NCBI GenBank assembly: GCA_028280785.1 | Contig: JANQLF010000255.1 | Span: forward strand, 1 to 34,644 | From: Planctomycetota bacterium | Lineage (GTDB): Bacteria; Planctomycetota; UBA11346 | Direction of reading: 5' to 3' | Length of the DNA stretch: 34,644 nt | In this document: positions 1 through 8,994 of the stretch, one piece after another | Position numbering within the stretch: the first letter of the stretch is position 1 | How the letters are laid out: each line of letters starts with the position of its first letter | Position numbers and translations under genes: made by a program | Notes under the pieces: generated by a model | Told to the model about the DNA's origin: nothing | Seen by the model: only the letters and a program-made list of their open reading frames with translations | Databases searched by the model: none

Positions 1-177
1 TGGCATGCACACAGGTGTCGGCGTGCAGGCCTGTACGAAACTGTGCCCTTCCTGGACTAATTTATCAAAATTTGGCGTTTGCATCCAGGTAGCGCCAAGC
101 TCGGCAATGGTATCAAAACGCTGCTGATCACTGCAAATAAAAATAATGTCTGGTTGTTCGCTCTTCATCGTATTCAT
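1..177 (-). CDS. Sulfatase, N-terminal fragment (runs off the window)
   Basis: The 59 visible residues are the start of a type I (formylglycine) sulfatase, which hydrolyses sulfate esters, commonly on polysaccharides. Seen directly: a beta-strand followed by the metal-binding SDQQRFD segment (D17, Q18), a TPNFDKL segment typical of the family, and the beginning of the active-site motif at C57-M58-P59. In sulfatases this is C/S-x-P-x-R, and the Cys is oxidised to formylglycine; the Arg lies outside the window. A Cys here implies dependence on a formylglycine-generating or anaerobic maturase. No signal peptide is visible at this start (ATG at 177; a second ATG lies at 168). It is 61 bp downstream of the M14 gene on the same strand. 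The identification is secure, the substrate is unknown. Confidence 0.9.
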   Translation of the reverse strand, partial: MNTMKSEQPDIIFICSDQQRFDTIAELGATWMQTPNFDKLVQEGHSFVQACTPTPVCMP

Positions 178-238
178 TTGCCTAGAAAAATGATCGCCTG
201 TATATCATAAAGACCAAAAATATAAAAGTTCATGAAAT

Positions 239-1375
239 CTACCTGTCAATGTGATCGCGCAGGTAAAAACCTAAAGCCCGACCTAAATCAGAGCCAAAGG
301 CCTTGGCTGAGTCTTGATTCACTTCAGCCCCAGAGGCAATGGCATAGGGTAATTCAATGGCAACGGCTAGCTTAACAGATGGCAACTGAGCTGCCCAAGT
401 AACAATACTTGATCCATCGCTGTAATTGGTGGCAACATTCCACGCCTCACCAAAGGCGAGATAATTATCATGACTGAATGGCAACGGACCCTGTGTATGT
501 TGTTCAACTAATTGAGAAAACACTATCTGCTGTGCAGCGTTTTCCTCAAAGCGAGAACCAACGAAATAAGTCCGTTCACTATTGTCGCCAGCTATCCACG
601 GACAATGCATATCAAAATACATATCGACATCATCCTCACCCCAGTCAGTACTTAATTGCCGAATCGCTGCACAACTTGGATAAATGCTCTCATTCAAATA
701 ATCACGACCATGATCATGTGGTATGCGACCCTTACCTTGATCACCATCCTCAACACCATCTAAATCAACAAACGGAATTATAAAAATCTCAACATAATCA
801 CGCAAATATACAGCTTCAGTGCCATCCGATTGAAGTAACCACTCAACCACACCTTCCAGGGCATAATTAACCATCATTTCACAGCAATGATGACGACAAC
901 TCATATGCAAACGATGTCGACGCTCTACCGCAGCTTCTTTGGTATAATAATAATTTTGACGACCGCGTTTGGTGAGCGCCAAATCATTTTTTACTAGGAC
1001 TTTTGAATAGTCATTGCGTTCAAGAAATTGCTGCCAGCGTGAAAACTGGTAGGGCATAGCAAAAGAGAAATAAATTTCAGACTCATCATCAGCAAAGGTA
1101 TAGGTAAATGTATTATCCTTCACGCACTCATCACCCAACCAAGACCAAGTCAATCGATTGTTTCTACTTATCGCTGGCCCCAGACCTGCTATGGCTCGAC
1201 TCTTAGTAAAGTGAAAATTAAGTTTTTTTCCTGCAGCACCTTTAATCCCGAAACACCAGTAAAACCAATCCTTACCAGTATCACGCAATTCCTGATGCAT
1301 ATAGACATCATCACCCTCTATCTTTTCAACACTAATATTTCCACCCGGGAAATTCTTATAGATTTCAATAGCCAT
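239..1375 (-). CDS. M14-family zinc carboxypeptidase, cytosolic carboxypeptidase-like
   Basis: Predicted metallocarboxypeptidase of family M14, 378 residues. An N-terminal beta-rich domain (about 1-120) precedes the catalytic domain, as in the cytosolic carboxypeptidase/AGBL-like branch. Visible catalytic residues: zinc-binding HxxE at H163-C-C-E166, a DLDGVEDGD segment followed by GRDY (R224) matching the substrate-binding region, the third zinc ligand in DMHC (H257), and a plausible catalytic Glu in AIELPYA (E341). No signal peptide or membrane segment is seen, so it should act in the cytoplasm. The ATG at 1375 has a GAGG ribosome site about 9 bases upstream. It lies between the FG-GAP operon and a sulfatase, which does not fix its substrate. 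The neighbouring Cys residues around the zinc motif (SCRHHCCE) are unusual. Peptide, amide or amino-acid conjugate cleavage is possible. Confidence 0.75.
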   Translation of the reverse strand: MAIEIYKNFPGGNISVEKIEGDDVYMHQELRDTGKDWFYWCFGIKGAAGKKLNFHFTKSRAIAGLGPAISRNNRLTWSWLGDECVKDNTFTYTFADDESEIYFSFAMPYQFSRWQQFLERNDYSKVLVKNDLALTKRGRQNYYYTKEAAVERRHRLHMSCRHHCCEMMVNYALEGVVEWLLQSDGTEAVYLRDYVEIFIIPFVDLDGVEDGDQGKGRIPHDHGRDYLNESIYPSCAAIRQLSTDWGEDDVDMYFDMHCPWIAGDNSERTYFVGSRFEENAAQQIVFSQLVEQHTQGPLPFSHDNYLAFGEAWNVATNYSDGSSIVTWAAQLPSVKLAVAIELPYAIASGAEVNQDSAKAFGSDLGRALGFYLRDHIDR

Positions 1376-1395
1376 TTGTGTACCTCACTTCAAAT

Positions 1396-1476
1396 TTATT
1401 TACTCTTACTCGCCTCACTTGAATTGGCAAAGGTACCAATATTGACGCGACCACCGTTAGGAACTAGCTCTTTACT
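1396..1476 (-). pseudogene. Remnant of a parallel beta-helix-type protein C-terminus
   Basis: The minus strand between the FG-GAP gene and the M14 gene encodes a stop-terminated tail containing PNGGRVNIGTF and SSEASKSK. This resembles the C-terminal NGGR(I/V)NIGAYG...EAS(K/R)S signature found in many secreted parallel beta-helix (pectate-lyase-like) proteins of planctomycetes, Lentisphaerota and relatives. No start codon or upstream body is present; the same frame hits a stop inside the end of the FG-GAP gene. I read it as the leftover 3' end of a deleted or recombined gene. The family match is from memory of the motif. Confidence 0.5.
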
Positions 1477-1510
1477 CCTAATATTATTAAAAATGGTTAA
1501 TTTAATATAA

Positions 1511-3145
1511 CTATTGCACTTCTACTATATCGCCTTCGAGTCCTACCTGTATTCGATTACTCGCCTTAACGTTCTTAAACTCACGGACTGTGCCATCCGG
1601 AAAGCGTACCCGCAGATCAAAGTGGGTAGCAGTGCCTAATCCCACATGTACTGGACTTGCATCTGGATGCGCATGCTGATTCACAATCGGGGCCGCGCCC
1701 TCCGTATTCAAGGTGCCGGCTGCGAAGACCGTAATCTGTGCACCAACCGCATATGGATTTGGAGCCGGCATGGTCGGATATATTTTACAGTAATTGTTAT
1801 CGTTTTGAGTGTTATTAATAAATAAGGTAATGTCTCTCTTTTTCTTTGAAGCAGCGCCTGTCTTTGTTCCACTCCCGCCCGCTGCGATATCCAAAAGGCC
1901 ATCATTATTAAGGTCACAGATAGCTAGTGGTTCTGAATCCCAACCATAGAACTTTAAAATGAGCTTAAATATGCCATTGCCTTGGTTTTGAAAAATTGTT
2001 TCCCTTCCTTCGCGGGGTAAACTAATTACGAGATCAAGATCACCATCATTATCTAAATCAACCGGAATGATTTTTTGAATATAACTACCCGGCTCCTGTA
2101 ATGCTTTGTTAAGATCAAGATTATCTGGTTTTGTGAAACCACCTTCCTTGGTAGCCATATAAAAACCCGCGTCCCCCTTACGCACCACACAGATATCTGG
2201 GAGTCCATCACCAGTTAAGTCTTGAATTATTTGTGGCGATCCCTGTTTAGGCAAACCCAATTCTTCTGTTTTGTCTACATAATTACCATTACCATCACCA
2301 AAAAAATACGCCGCCGGCAAATCACGGCCATAGGCTGTTCCGCATTGTGCTATTAAATCCTTTTTCCCATCCAAGTTGAGATCATAATCGGTCAAATACT
2401 TAACATATAAAAAACGATTAACTAAATGCCCCCTCTTTTCATGCTTAATTGTTTTTAGTTCAGCAAAATAATCCAAAAAATCCTTGGGGACATTGGGCTT
2501 TTCTTTTTTCAAGGTGTTCTTAAATTTAACGAATGTATTTTTTTCTGAATTCCAAGATTTGTAGACATATCTTTCACGAAAGCGCCCCGCAAAATCCAGA
2601 TAGCCATCGCCGTTCATATCGCGTACTTGCTCATCTTTATGATGTGATACCGGTGAAAAAGTGTGTTCAGCCAATTCCTGTAGTTTTTCCCCCTTGATGT
2701 TCAAAAAACTAGGCGCTACACCTTCATCGGTAAATCCAGCCAAGTCCAAAAATCCATCACCGTTGAAATCCCACACCTTTGGCTTCTTGTCCGCGCCCAT
2801 GATCTTTTTAACACCCATTTCTTCAGTGACATTCTTATAGAAATGCTTGCCAGTTTGAGCGAATTCACTTTTTAATATAATGCCACCTGGTTTGCCATGA
2901 TGAGTTGGCACTAAATCGATATCGCCGTCATTATCGATATCGATGGATGTTAGACCCCATGGCCACCAACCATGCGAAACAAATTTCCCACCCTGACGCT
3001 TTAGCTCGCTAGCATGCCAATCAGACATAATTTGATGTAAACCTGTTTCAGTTCCTGATATTTCCTGGAAACTAATATCAGCGGCACTTATTACGTTTAG
3101 GCACCCTAACAAAGTAAAACTCGTCAAATACATAATTTTAGACAT
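1511..3145 (-). CDS. Secreted FG-GAP/VCBS repeat protein with ASPIC/UnbV C-terminus
   Basis: Predicted exported beta-propeller protein of about 545 residues. It has at least seven calcium-binding-type D-x-(D/N)-x-D-G-x-x-D loops, such as DIDNDGDIDL, DFNGDGFLDL and DLNNDGLLDI, spread along the chain, and ends with an ASPIC/UnbV-type domain (HVGLGTATHFDLRVRFPDGTVREF). The N-terminus is a signal sequence; TLLGC could be a lipobox, or cleavage may follow ISAA. I place the start at the ATG at 3145 (or 3148) because AAGGAAAG lies just upstream; an upstream ATG at 3172 has no such site. It is the last FG-GAP gene of the alternating minus-strand operon. FG-GAP/ASPIC proteins are common in marine polysaccharide degraders, but their exact function is not established, and no catalytic motif is seen. 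Confidence 0.85.
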   Translation of the reverse strand: MSKIMYLTSFTLLGCLNVISAADISFQEISGTETGLHQIMSDWHASELKRQGGKFVSHGWWPWGLTSIDIDNDGDIDLVPTHHGKPGGIILKSEFAQTGKHFYKNVTEEMGVKKIMGADKKPKVWDFNGDGFLDLAGFTDEGVAPSFLNIKGEKLQELAEHTFSPVSHHKDEQVRDMNGDGYLDFAGRFRERYVYKSWNSEKNTFVKFKNTLKKEKPNVPKDFLDYFAELKTIKHEKRGHLVNRFLYVKYLTDYDLNLDGKKDLIAQCGTAYGRDLPAAYFFGDGNGNYVDKTEELGLPKQGSPQIIQDLTGDGLPDICVVRKGDAGFYMATKEGGFTKPDNLDLNKALQEPGSYIQKIIPVDLDNDGDLDLVISLPREGRETIFQNQGNGIFKLILKFYGWDSEPLAICDLNNDGLLDIAAGGSGTKTGAASKKKRDITLFINNTQNDNNYCKIYPTMPAPNPYAVGAQITVFAAGTLNTEGAAPIVNQHAHPDASPVHVGLGTATHFDLRVRFPDGTVREFKNVKASNRIQVGLEGDIVEVQ

Positions 3146-3186
3146 CATACTTTCCTTCAATTTGATAATCATTTCAGTACAACCGG

Positions 3187-4524
3187 TTATTGATTAAAAA
3201 ATGCCTGCACCGTTACCTTACCTTCGCCAACCACACCTACACCAAATAGCTCTTTGGTTTTACGATGGGCAAAGTGGACCGGACTTGCGCGAAAGCGCAG
3301 ACCTGTTTCAGGCTTATCAGTCTCTTCAAGCTGCCAAGCTATCCAATGACCACGCCAGTAATTCAAATCAAACCATGTGTCAGGCTTCCATTCAGCGCGG
3401 CTTAAATTGGAGAAATGTTTCTCATTGTTTACAAAAACTGCTGCAACATCTGCACGCCAGCGTGGATCGAAATAGCCGATATCAGTTTTGCCATCCGTTG
3501 TAACTTTGCGTGCCAACAATGGCCTCGCCGTACCGGTGCCCTTCGCGCGAATGGCCTTATACTTATTGCCTGAACCACTCGAATTTGCCTTGCCATGCCA
3601 CAAATACGCAGGCTTCCCATCTTTGGATTCAAGAACAAAACCCTCATCACTAACACTTACTATTAAATTGTCATCGGCCTTAAATGCACTTAATGCCGAT
3701 TCATTATTTAATTCAATCTTTTTTGTCGGCATTGGGAATCGTTTATGTGGCACCTTACGTTTGGCTGGAGCGGTTTTAGGATCATAGAAAACCTCTTTAG
3801 CAACCTCCTCATCCAACAATTCTTTAACTTCTATATTTCTATAGTGATATTCTGCTGTATCGAAGTACCAACGACCATTAAAACCCAATGCAATAGCTCC
3901 GGATTCATAATGAGTTCCTGTCTGATCATCATAGGTTTCTACAGTCCATATCTCTGGTTCTGGCTCTGAAGCACCCCAACATTTAACTTTTATTATGGGA
4001 CCTGCGGCACGTATTCTCAGTTTTATATGCTGATTTTTCACTCGCTTTTGATGACCTTCACCAACACCTGTTCCGCCTGAACCAGTACGGTGCAAACGCA
4101 CTTGCTGCAAAAATCCCCAGGTAATACAGTATCCACCTTTTCCTTCTGGGTCTAAACGAATACCAATATTCATATCTGGATCATCACCAACGCGTCTAAT
4201 AGGTTTGGACCTAAAATTCCAATTATATTCAAGCGTCATTTCGAAATTTTTTAAATTAGATGGCCACGCTGTATTTGTCGCCCAAATTCGACCAACACCC
4301 TCAAACGGACGCACCTTATGTTTTTGATAGATCTCATTACCTAGGCCACAATGACCAGTAAGCCATCCATCCTTAACGGTAAAATGCTTTTCAAATGTTG
4401 GCGTATAGTCTGGGACTTTAACCCTGGCTCCATTTTTAGATGCTGGATGTAACTTCCACCCGGTGTCTTCAGCACCTACAGCAGTCAATAAAAGGCCAAC
4501 TATTATTATATTTATAAAACGCAT
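3187..4524 (-). CDS. Secreted lectin-fold (DUF1080/LamG-like) protein
   Basis: A 445-residue exported protein with signal peptide MRFINIIIVGLLLTAVGA. Residues about 20-235 look like a concanavalin-A-type jelly roll of the DUF1080/LamG kind: a W-rich strand pattern, a long ligand-facing middle part, and a closing YHYRNIEVKEL strand typical of these domains. The second half (about 265-445) has another beta-rich segment with GYFDP and a DVAAVFVNN strand. The same two-part layout occurs in the gene at 6109-7437, which shares GYFDP, the D-x-A-x-VF strand and the closing strand of the first half, so the two are probable paralogues. The ATG at 4524 follows an AGGGAGATGAAGT ribosome site. It lies between two FG-GAP genes with gaps of about 40 bases. 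Carbohydrate binding or hydrolysis is inferred; no catalytic acid could be assigned. Confidence 0.6.
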   Translation of the reverse strand: MRFINIIIVGLLLTAVGAEDTGWKLHPASKNGARVKVPDYTPTFEKHFTVKDGWLTGHCGLGNEIYQKHKVRPFEGVGRIWATNTAWPSNLKNFEMTLEYNWNFRSKPIRRVGDDPDMNIGIRLDPEGKGGYCITWGFLQQVRLHRTGSGGTGVGEGHQKRVKNQHIKLRIRAAGPIIKVKCWGASEPEPEIWTVETYDDQTGTHYESGAIALGFNGRWYFDTAEYHYRNIEVKELLDEEVAKEVFYDPKTAPAKRKVPHKRFPMPTKKIELNNESALSAFKADDNLIVSVSDEGFVLESKDGKPAYLWHGKANSSGSGNKYKAIRAKGTGTARPLLARKVTTDGKTDIGYFDPRWRADVAAVFVNNEKHFSNLSRAEWKPDTWFDLNYWRGHWIAWQLEETDKPETGLRFRASPVHFAHRKTKELFGVGVVGEGKVTVQAFFNQ

Positions 4525-4560
4525 ACTTCATCTCCCTAAAATTAAAATCGAATAATTTTA

Positions 4561-6093
4561 TTATTTTCCGTCTTCATTTGACTGTTTGAATGTGACCGTC
4601 GTTTTTGCTTTAACACCAGCAACTTCCTTAACAGTGCCATCAGGGAAGCGAATGCGCACATCTGCAGATTCGGCTTTTCCAAGACCTACATGAAGCACCG
4701 TATCAAGAACATTAGATCTTTTCATAGAACGCAGCATAATGCACTGGCGGTAGTGAATGAGCGCATTGTTATCGCCCATTTTGCCAGCTTCAAATACCCA
4801 CACACTGCAACCTAAAACATTTTCCATCCATGATTGAGGAATAACCTTGATCTTTAATGCTGTATTAGTCGTGTCGTTTCGATAGTAAATGGCTGTCTTA
4901 CCACAGCGTACCATGTCCAGATCATAATCATTATCTACATCACCAAATTTTCTGTGTCGACGACTGCCATTGACGTTTGAGATTTCAACAAATTTTCCCG
5001 AACCCATATTCAGAAAGGCTCCGGTTTTTTGACTGTGATCACCTCCAAACGTCAAGTCACGATAACCATTATTATCAAGATCAATGACTTGATACTCACC
5101 GTCACCATCCCAAGGACCTCCGCGCTTGCGCTTTTTGGGGTCAAAAATGCGGTTTTCATTTTTTGTAAATTGTCCCTTGCCATCATTGGCATACCACCAA
5201 CCGCCCAATAAATCTATAAGATCCAAATCACCATCGACATCAACATCATCTGGGAGCAGCCACATTTTTTCGCTAGCTGGTAATCCAATCTTTCCTGTTT
5301 GGTCTTCCCATTTATCAGCGCCTTTCTTTAATACCCACGACAACATTCGTTTAGAAAAAGTTACTATCAGTTCCGCTTTATTGTCGCCATCCAAATCCGC
5401 AGTGATTGCTGTATGATAATTCGGCGCAAGTGGATGTTTACTTTTCTTTACGCCCTCGGGCCAAGGAATTACATCTTCAGGCATCCATAATTTGGTCTTC
5501 TTAACTGTCTCTGGTGCCTTATTCCCCCATTCGCTGATTGAAGGAGATAAACTATATGCGCCCTTCGGCCCCATCCACAGATCATCATGGTGACCATCTA
5601 AATCGAGATCCAGGAGTGTCCCATAAATATTAACTTTGGTATTTTGAAAATGACCATCACCAGTATTCATAGCTAGTATCCCGCGCATGCGAGGAGCTTC
5701 CGTAGTAATACCGTCCATGGCCCCGTCACCATTCACGTCCACCCAAAGCGGATCACGATAGCCAAAAATCCAACGTGCTTTATAGCCATCAGGATCCAAG
5801 GTAAAACTGCCATCACCTTTACCAAACCAAATAGCTGCATTGCCACCGTGATGACCATAATACATTATATCTAAATTACCGTCCCCGTTTATATCTGCCA
5901 ACGGTGACTGCCATGGGTATTTTAATCCTTCTTTATCCGTTTTGGTTTGTATTTTAACCACATGATCCAAGCCTGACTCAGAATTGTCTACTCTAACCAG
6001 GGGAAGGAGTGAGTCCTGTGCACCAAGACTTGATGCCGCTAATGTCAATAAATTAATCAAACATAATGCAAATGGTTTTTTCCACATCTTCAT
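4561..6093 (-). CDS. Secreted FG-GAP/VCBS repeat protein with ASPIC/UnbV C-terminus
   Basis: A 510-residue exported protein. The signal peptide is about residues 1-25 (ending SSLGAQ). Repeated D-x-(D/N)-x-D-G-x-x-D loops (DINGDGNLDI, DVNGDGAMDG, DLDGDNKAEL, DVDGDLDLID, DVDNDYDLDM) imply a calcium-stabilised propeller. The C-terminus (HVGLGKAESADVRIRFPDGTVKEV) is an ASPIC/UnbV-type domain. The ATG at 6093 follows AAAGGACGA. It is 15 bases downstream of the lectin-fold gene and 36 bases upstream of the next one, consistent with one transcript. Its N-terminal region (SESGLDHV..., ADINGDGNLD) is laid out like the FG-GAP protein at 1511-3145, so these two may be closer to each other than to the one at 7458-8984. 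No enzymatic motif was found. Confidence 0.85.
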   Translation of the reverse strand: MKMWKKPFALCLINLLTLAASSLGAQDSLLPLVRVDNSESGLDHVVKIQTKTDKEGLKYPWQSPLADINGDGNLDIMYYGHHGGNAAIWFGKGDGSFTLDPDGYKARWIFGYRDPLWVDVNGDGAMDGITTEAPRMRGILAMNTGDGHFQNTKVNIYGTLLDLDLDGHHDDLWMGPKGAYSLSPSISEWGNKAPETVKKTKLWMPEDVIPWPEGVKKSKHPLAPNYHTAITADLDGDNKAELIVTFSKRMLSWVLKKGADKWEDQTGKIGLPASEKMWLLPDDVDVDGDLDLIDLLGGWWYANDGKGQFTKNENRIFDPKKRKRGGPWDGDGEYQVIDLDNNGYRDLTFGGDHSQKTGAFLNMGSGKFVEISNVNGSRRHRKFGDVDNDYDLDMVRCGKTAIYYRNDTTNTALKIKVIPQSWMENVLGCSVWVFEAGKMGDNNALIHYRQCIMLRSMKRSNVLDTVLHVGLGKAESADVRIRFPDGTVKEVAGVKAKTTVTFKQSNEDGK

Positions 6094-6108
6094 TCGTCCT
6101 TTAGATTT

Positions 6109-7437
6109 CTACTTACTGTAAGAGATTGGCGTAATAGTGATAGTCCCGGCCTTGCCTTTAGCGGAGAAGCCTATGCGTGGCTTACCATTCCATGGCACAC
6201 TAGGAATGCCAGGTTCCAAGATGTCACAGACATCATCAGGAGATCCATACCACATCGCCACACCATTTCTGAATCTTAGCGTAAATTTATACTTATCACC
6301 AGTCAGCAAATGATTGGTGCCATAAGCAGCAATACGACCTTCATTAATTGAAAAAACGGTAGCTAAATCTTTTTGTGCAAAGGGATCGAAATAACCCTTT
6401 GGGCCATCCCACGCTTCAGTTTTCTTTTTGGCATCTTTGTTCTGATACCATAACAACGGCGTTAATCCTTCTGAACAATGAATCTCAAACTTAGCAAGGA
6501 CCTTTATACCGATAATACTAGAAAACCACGCAACATTATTTTCATCAGCAGCATCCTTAGCAGGAACCTGCAATACTAATTTGCCATCTTTTACCGTTGG
6601 CTTTTCCCATCCTTCAGGCACAGATATTTTATCCAATACCGTCGACCAATCTTCGGTACGCACAAATTCATGATTTGGCCACTTACAATCTTTCGCAGAA
6701 TAATATTCATAAGGATAGCCAACATGCTTACGACCGATTTCAGAATCAGTGGTTCGTTCTGGTCGGGTATCTGCCGCTAGATAATCAAAGGTCTCATCTT
6801 TCAATTCAGATACTTTGAAATTTTTGAATATGATTTCTGTACCTATTTGATCTTTCCAGGCCCGATAGGCGAATGCAATTTGTCCTGCCTTTGGCTCCTC
6901 GTAGGCTTCCCCCTCAATCGACCAACGTTTAGGCTCACCCTCAGAAACAGTCCAAAATTTACCTTTTAATATTTTACCCTTACTGGCAAAACGAACGCCA
7001 TACCAGATTGCCTTTTCAAGAGGCAGTATTTTAGAATTCATTAGGAGATATGGCTTACGACCAACAGCCTCGCTTATATTGGTATAATGATAACCGCGAT
7101 AAAAATGGTGATACGTTTTACCGTTAGCATGTGCCAAGAGGCGAAACATAGGGGTTTCACGGCATTTAGCACCTTCAGGGACTGTGTACTTAAAATGAAA
7201 GGAAAAATCAAAGTCTTTTAATTTCGGCCAATTCTTGTTCGTTAAATAAGGGAAGGCAGACCCCTCATAAGTTTGTTTAACATGAATCTCATCAGAGCCT
7301 TTGGGAATATAGAATGCATCCACCTTCAAACTTGGATCTATTTTTTGTGATTTATTTGGCTCAGCGAGTAACTCCCACTCCTGAGCGCCCAGCTGTGCAC
7401 AAAACAATAAAATCGTTAAAGTGAATATAGTACGCAT
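6109..7437 (-). CDS. Secreted lectin-fold (DUF1080/LamG-like) protein, paralogue of the 3187-4524 product
   Basis: An exported protein of about 442 residues. The open frame extends to a GTG at 7461 that overlaps the stop of the upstream gene, but the ATG at 7437 is preferred: AAAGGGGTG lies just upstream and it gives a clean signal peptide, MRTIFTLTILLFCAQLGAQ. The first half (to about 230) is a jelly-roll-like domain closing with IIFKNFKVSEL; the second half contains GYFDP, DLATVFSINEG and a closing strand ending in ITITPISYSK. These features align in order with the 445-residue protein two genes downstream. Only DUF1080/LamG-like fold membership is suggested; no active site can be named. Its place between two FG-GAP genes repeats the operon's alternating order. 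Confidence 0.6.
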   Translation of the reverse strand: MRTIFTLTILLFCAQLGAQEWELLAEPNKSQKIDPSLKVDAFYIPKGSDEIHVKQTYEGSAFPYLTNKNWPKLKDFDFSFHFKYTVPEGAKCRETPMFRLLAHANGKTYHHFYRGYHYTNISEAVGRKPYLLMNSKILPLEKAIWYGVRFASKGKILKGKFWTVSEGEPKRWSIEGEAYEEPKAGQIAFAYRAWKDQIGTEIIFKNFKVSELKDETFDYLAADTRPERTTDSEIGRKHVGYPYEYYSAKDCKWPNHEFVRTEDWSTVLDKISVPEGWEKPTVKDGKLVLQVPAKDAADENNVAWFSSIIGIKVLAKFEIHCSEGLTPLLWYQNKDAKKKTEAWDGPKGYFDPFAQKDLATVFSINEGRIAAYGTNHLLTGDKYKFTLRFRNGVAMWYGSPDDVCDILEPGIPSVPWNGKPRIGFSAKGKAGTITITPISYSK

Positions 7438-7457
7438 AATATACACCCCTTTAATTA

Positions 7458-8984
7458 TCACTTACCAAAAACTACGTCTTTGACACTGCCATCTGGACGC
7501 AGGACGATATAGCGATTCGCGGCGATTCCTTTATACGACACGGTTTTGGCACCATTCGGATAAGACACCTCAACGTCGACCTTATCAGTCTTGGCCAAAC
7601 CAAAATGCAAACGCGGATGAGTGCCTGCCGTATCCGACATCATTAATCGATGCCCTATTAATTCCTTGGTTCCCGCCTTATAAATGCGCACAGCAGAACC
7701 TAAGGCCATGGTGTTCTTGCCAGCCTGACGCAACTGTATTTTCAACCACTTATTGCCATTCTCAGTGGTATTTTTGAATACGGTAATACTGGTTTCACGA
7801 TCTCTAAAACTTGCGCCTGGACCACCAGTAACAATATCGAGCTTACCATCCATATTATAATCATCGAAGCGCATATGTTTACCACTGATCCAAGAATATT
7901 TTCGCTTGGGTAGTTTCGAAAAGGTTCCATCACCATTATTCAACCAACAATGGCAACCGTAGTTGCCTTGATTCAAGATATCAATATATCCATTATTATC
8001 GATATCGGCTAAATACACATGTGAATAACCAAACTTATCGGTTGCACCGGCAAACCCAGCTTTCTCTGTCACATCAGTAAAACCTAAGTTACCATCACCA
8101 TAGAATAGCTGCATGGGATAGGTTTTGGGTTTCACACCAGAACCATCTACTCTTTTATCCTGTTCATGGAAAATATACAGATCCATATTTCCATCATTAT
8201 TGAAATCTTCAGCATAAAAATAGCCGGCCATGCGATTAGGGAGTAAGGTTTTATCGTGATCCATCACCTCCAGCTTACCATTATTATTCTTATAAAATGT
8301 TCGCGGTGCCTTACTATGTCCGCGCTTCCCTTGATTACCTGGATTAAATAATTCTAACCAACCATCGTTGTTAAAATCAGTAAGGCAAAAACGGTTGGTA
8401 AAGCTAAATTCATTGCTTGGTTTTTTCGTAATATCCTTGTATAAATGGCCCGGACGCAAAAACGTTTCGATACTACCATCACCGTCTATATCAGCAAATG
8501 CTGTGAATGGGGATGAGTGCCTAATCTTATATCCCTTATAGACTGGATCTTTCGACCCTCGCTCCGATTGACCCATGCTGATAACAGCACCGCCTTCATT
8601 ACCCGTCCATACAATATCAGTTTTACCATCACCATTGTGATCCAATTCACCCATCCAGAAACCGGAATAACTTGAGTTTTCTTCGGGTAGATTCTTCCAA
8701 TAGGTAAATGTGTGATCTGGGTTACCCAGCCACACTGGCTCATCCTTTAATCGCCCATCAATTTTACCACCTTTAAACTTATTGTGATTATTCACTAAAA
8801 TATCTAGCAAATTATCGTCATTGATATCCATGAACACATAGTCGAAGGCATTGCCCTTCATCGGTGGATTTTTATCAACAACGTCTTTAGTAACATTTTT
8901 AAATGTCACTGGATCTTCTGCTGCAAATATTTGTGCAGATCCGATCATCATTAAACTCATTACCAAAGACGTTGCTTTTTTCAT
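7458..8984 (-). CDS. Secreted FG-GAP/VCBS repeat protein with ASPIC/UnbV C-terminus
   Basis: An exported protein of about 508 residues. The ATG at 8984 is chosen over the longer frame because AAGGAAG lies just upstream, it gives the signal peptide MKKATSLVMSLMMIGSAQIFAA, and it avoids overlap with the aldo/keto reductase, which ends at 8995. Ca-loop motifs include DINDDNLLDI, DHNGDGKTDI, DIDGDGSIET, DFNNDGWLEL, DFNNDGNMDL and DNNGYIDI. The C-terminus (LHFGLAKTDKVDVEVSYPNGAKTV) is ASPIC/UnbV-like. It is clearly paralogous to the first ~510 residues of the large protein at 11452-14856: both start NVT-DVVD-NPP, share FMDINDDNLLDI and WKNLP-EN--YSGFW, and continue in parallel. It is the first FG-GAP gene after the aldo/keto reductase, 10 bases away. 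Confidence 0.87.
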   Translation of the reverse strand: MKKATSLVMSLMMIGSAQIFAAEDPVTFKNVTKDVVDKNPPMKGNAFDYVFMDINDDNLLDILVNNHNKFKGGKIDGRLKDEPVWLGNPDHTFTYWKNLPEENSSYSGFWMGELDHNGDGKTDIVWTGNEGGAVISMGQSERGSKDPVYKGYKIRHSSPFTAFADIDGDGSIETFLRPGHLYKDITKKPSNEFSFTNRFCLTDFNNDGWLELFNPGNQGKRGHSKAPRTFYKNNNGKLEVMDHDKTLLPNRMAGYFYAEDFNNDGNMDLYIFHEQDKRVDGSGVKPKTYPMQLFYGDGNLGFTDVTEKAGFAGATDKFGYSHVYLADIDNNGYIDILNQGNYGCHCWLNNGDGTFSKLPKRKYSWISGKHMRFDDYNMDGKLDIVTGGPGASFRDRETSITVFKNTTENGNKWLKIQLRQAGKNTMALGSAVRIYKAGTKELIGHRLMMSDTAGTHPRLHFGLAKTDKVDVEVSYPNGAKTVSYKGIAANRYIVLRPDGSVKDVVFGK

Positions 8985-8994
8985 GACTCTTCCT

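Noticed and set aside
478-783. Plus-strand open frame inside the M14 gene
   Set aside because: It is a shadow of the minus-strand gene with low-complexity His/Tyr-rich composition and no ribosome site.
1396-1510. Frameshifted C-terminal extension of the FG-GAP gene ending at 1511
   Set aside because: That gene already ends with a complete ASPIC/UnbV domain, and the downstream motif belongs to a different protein type.
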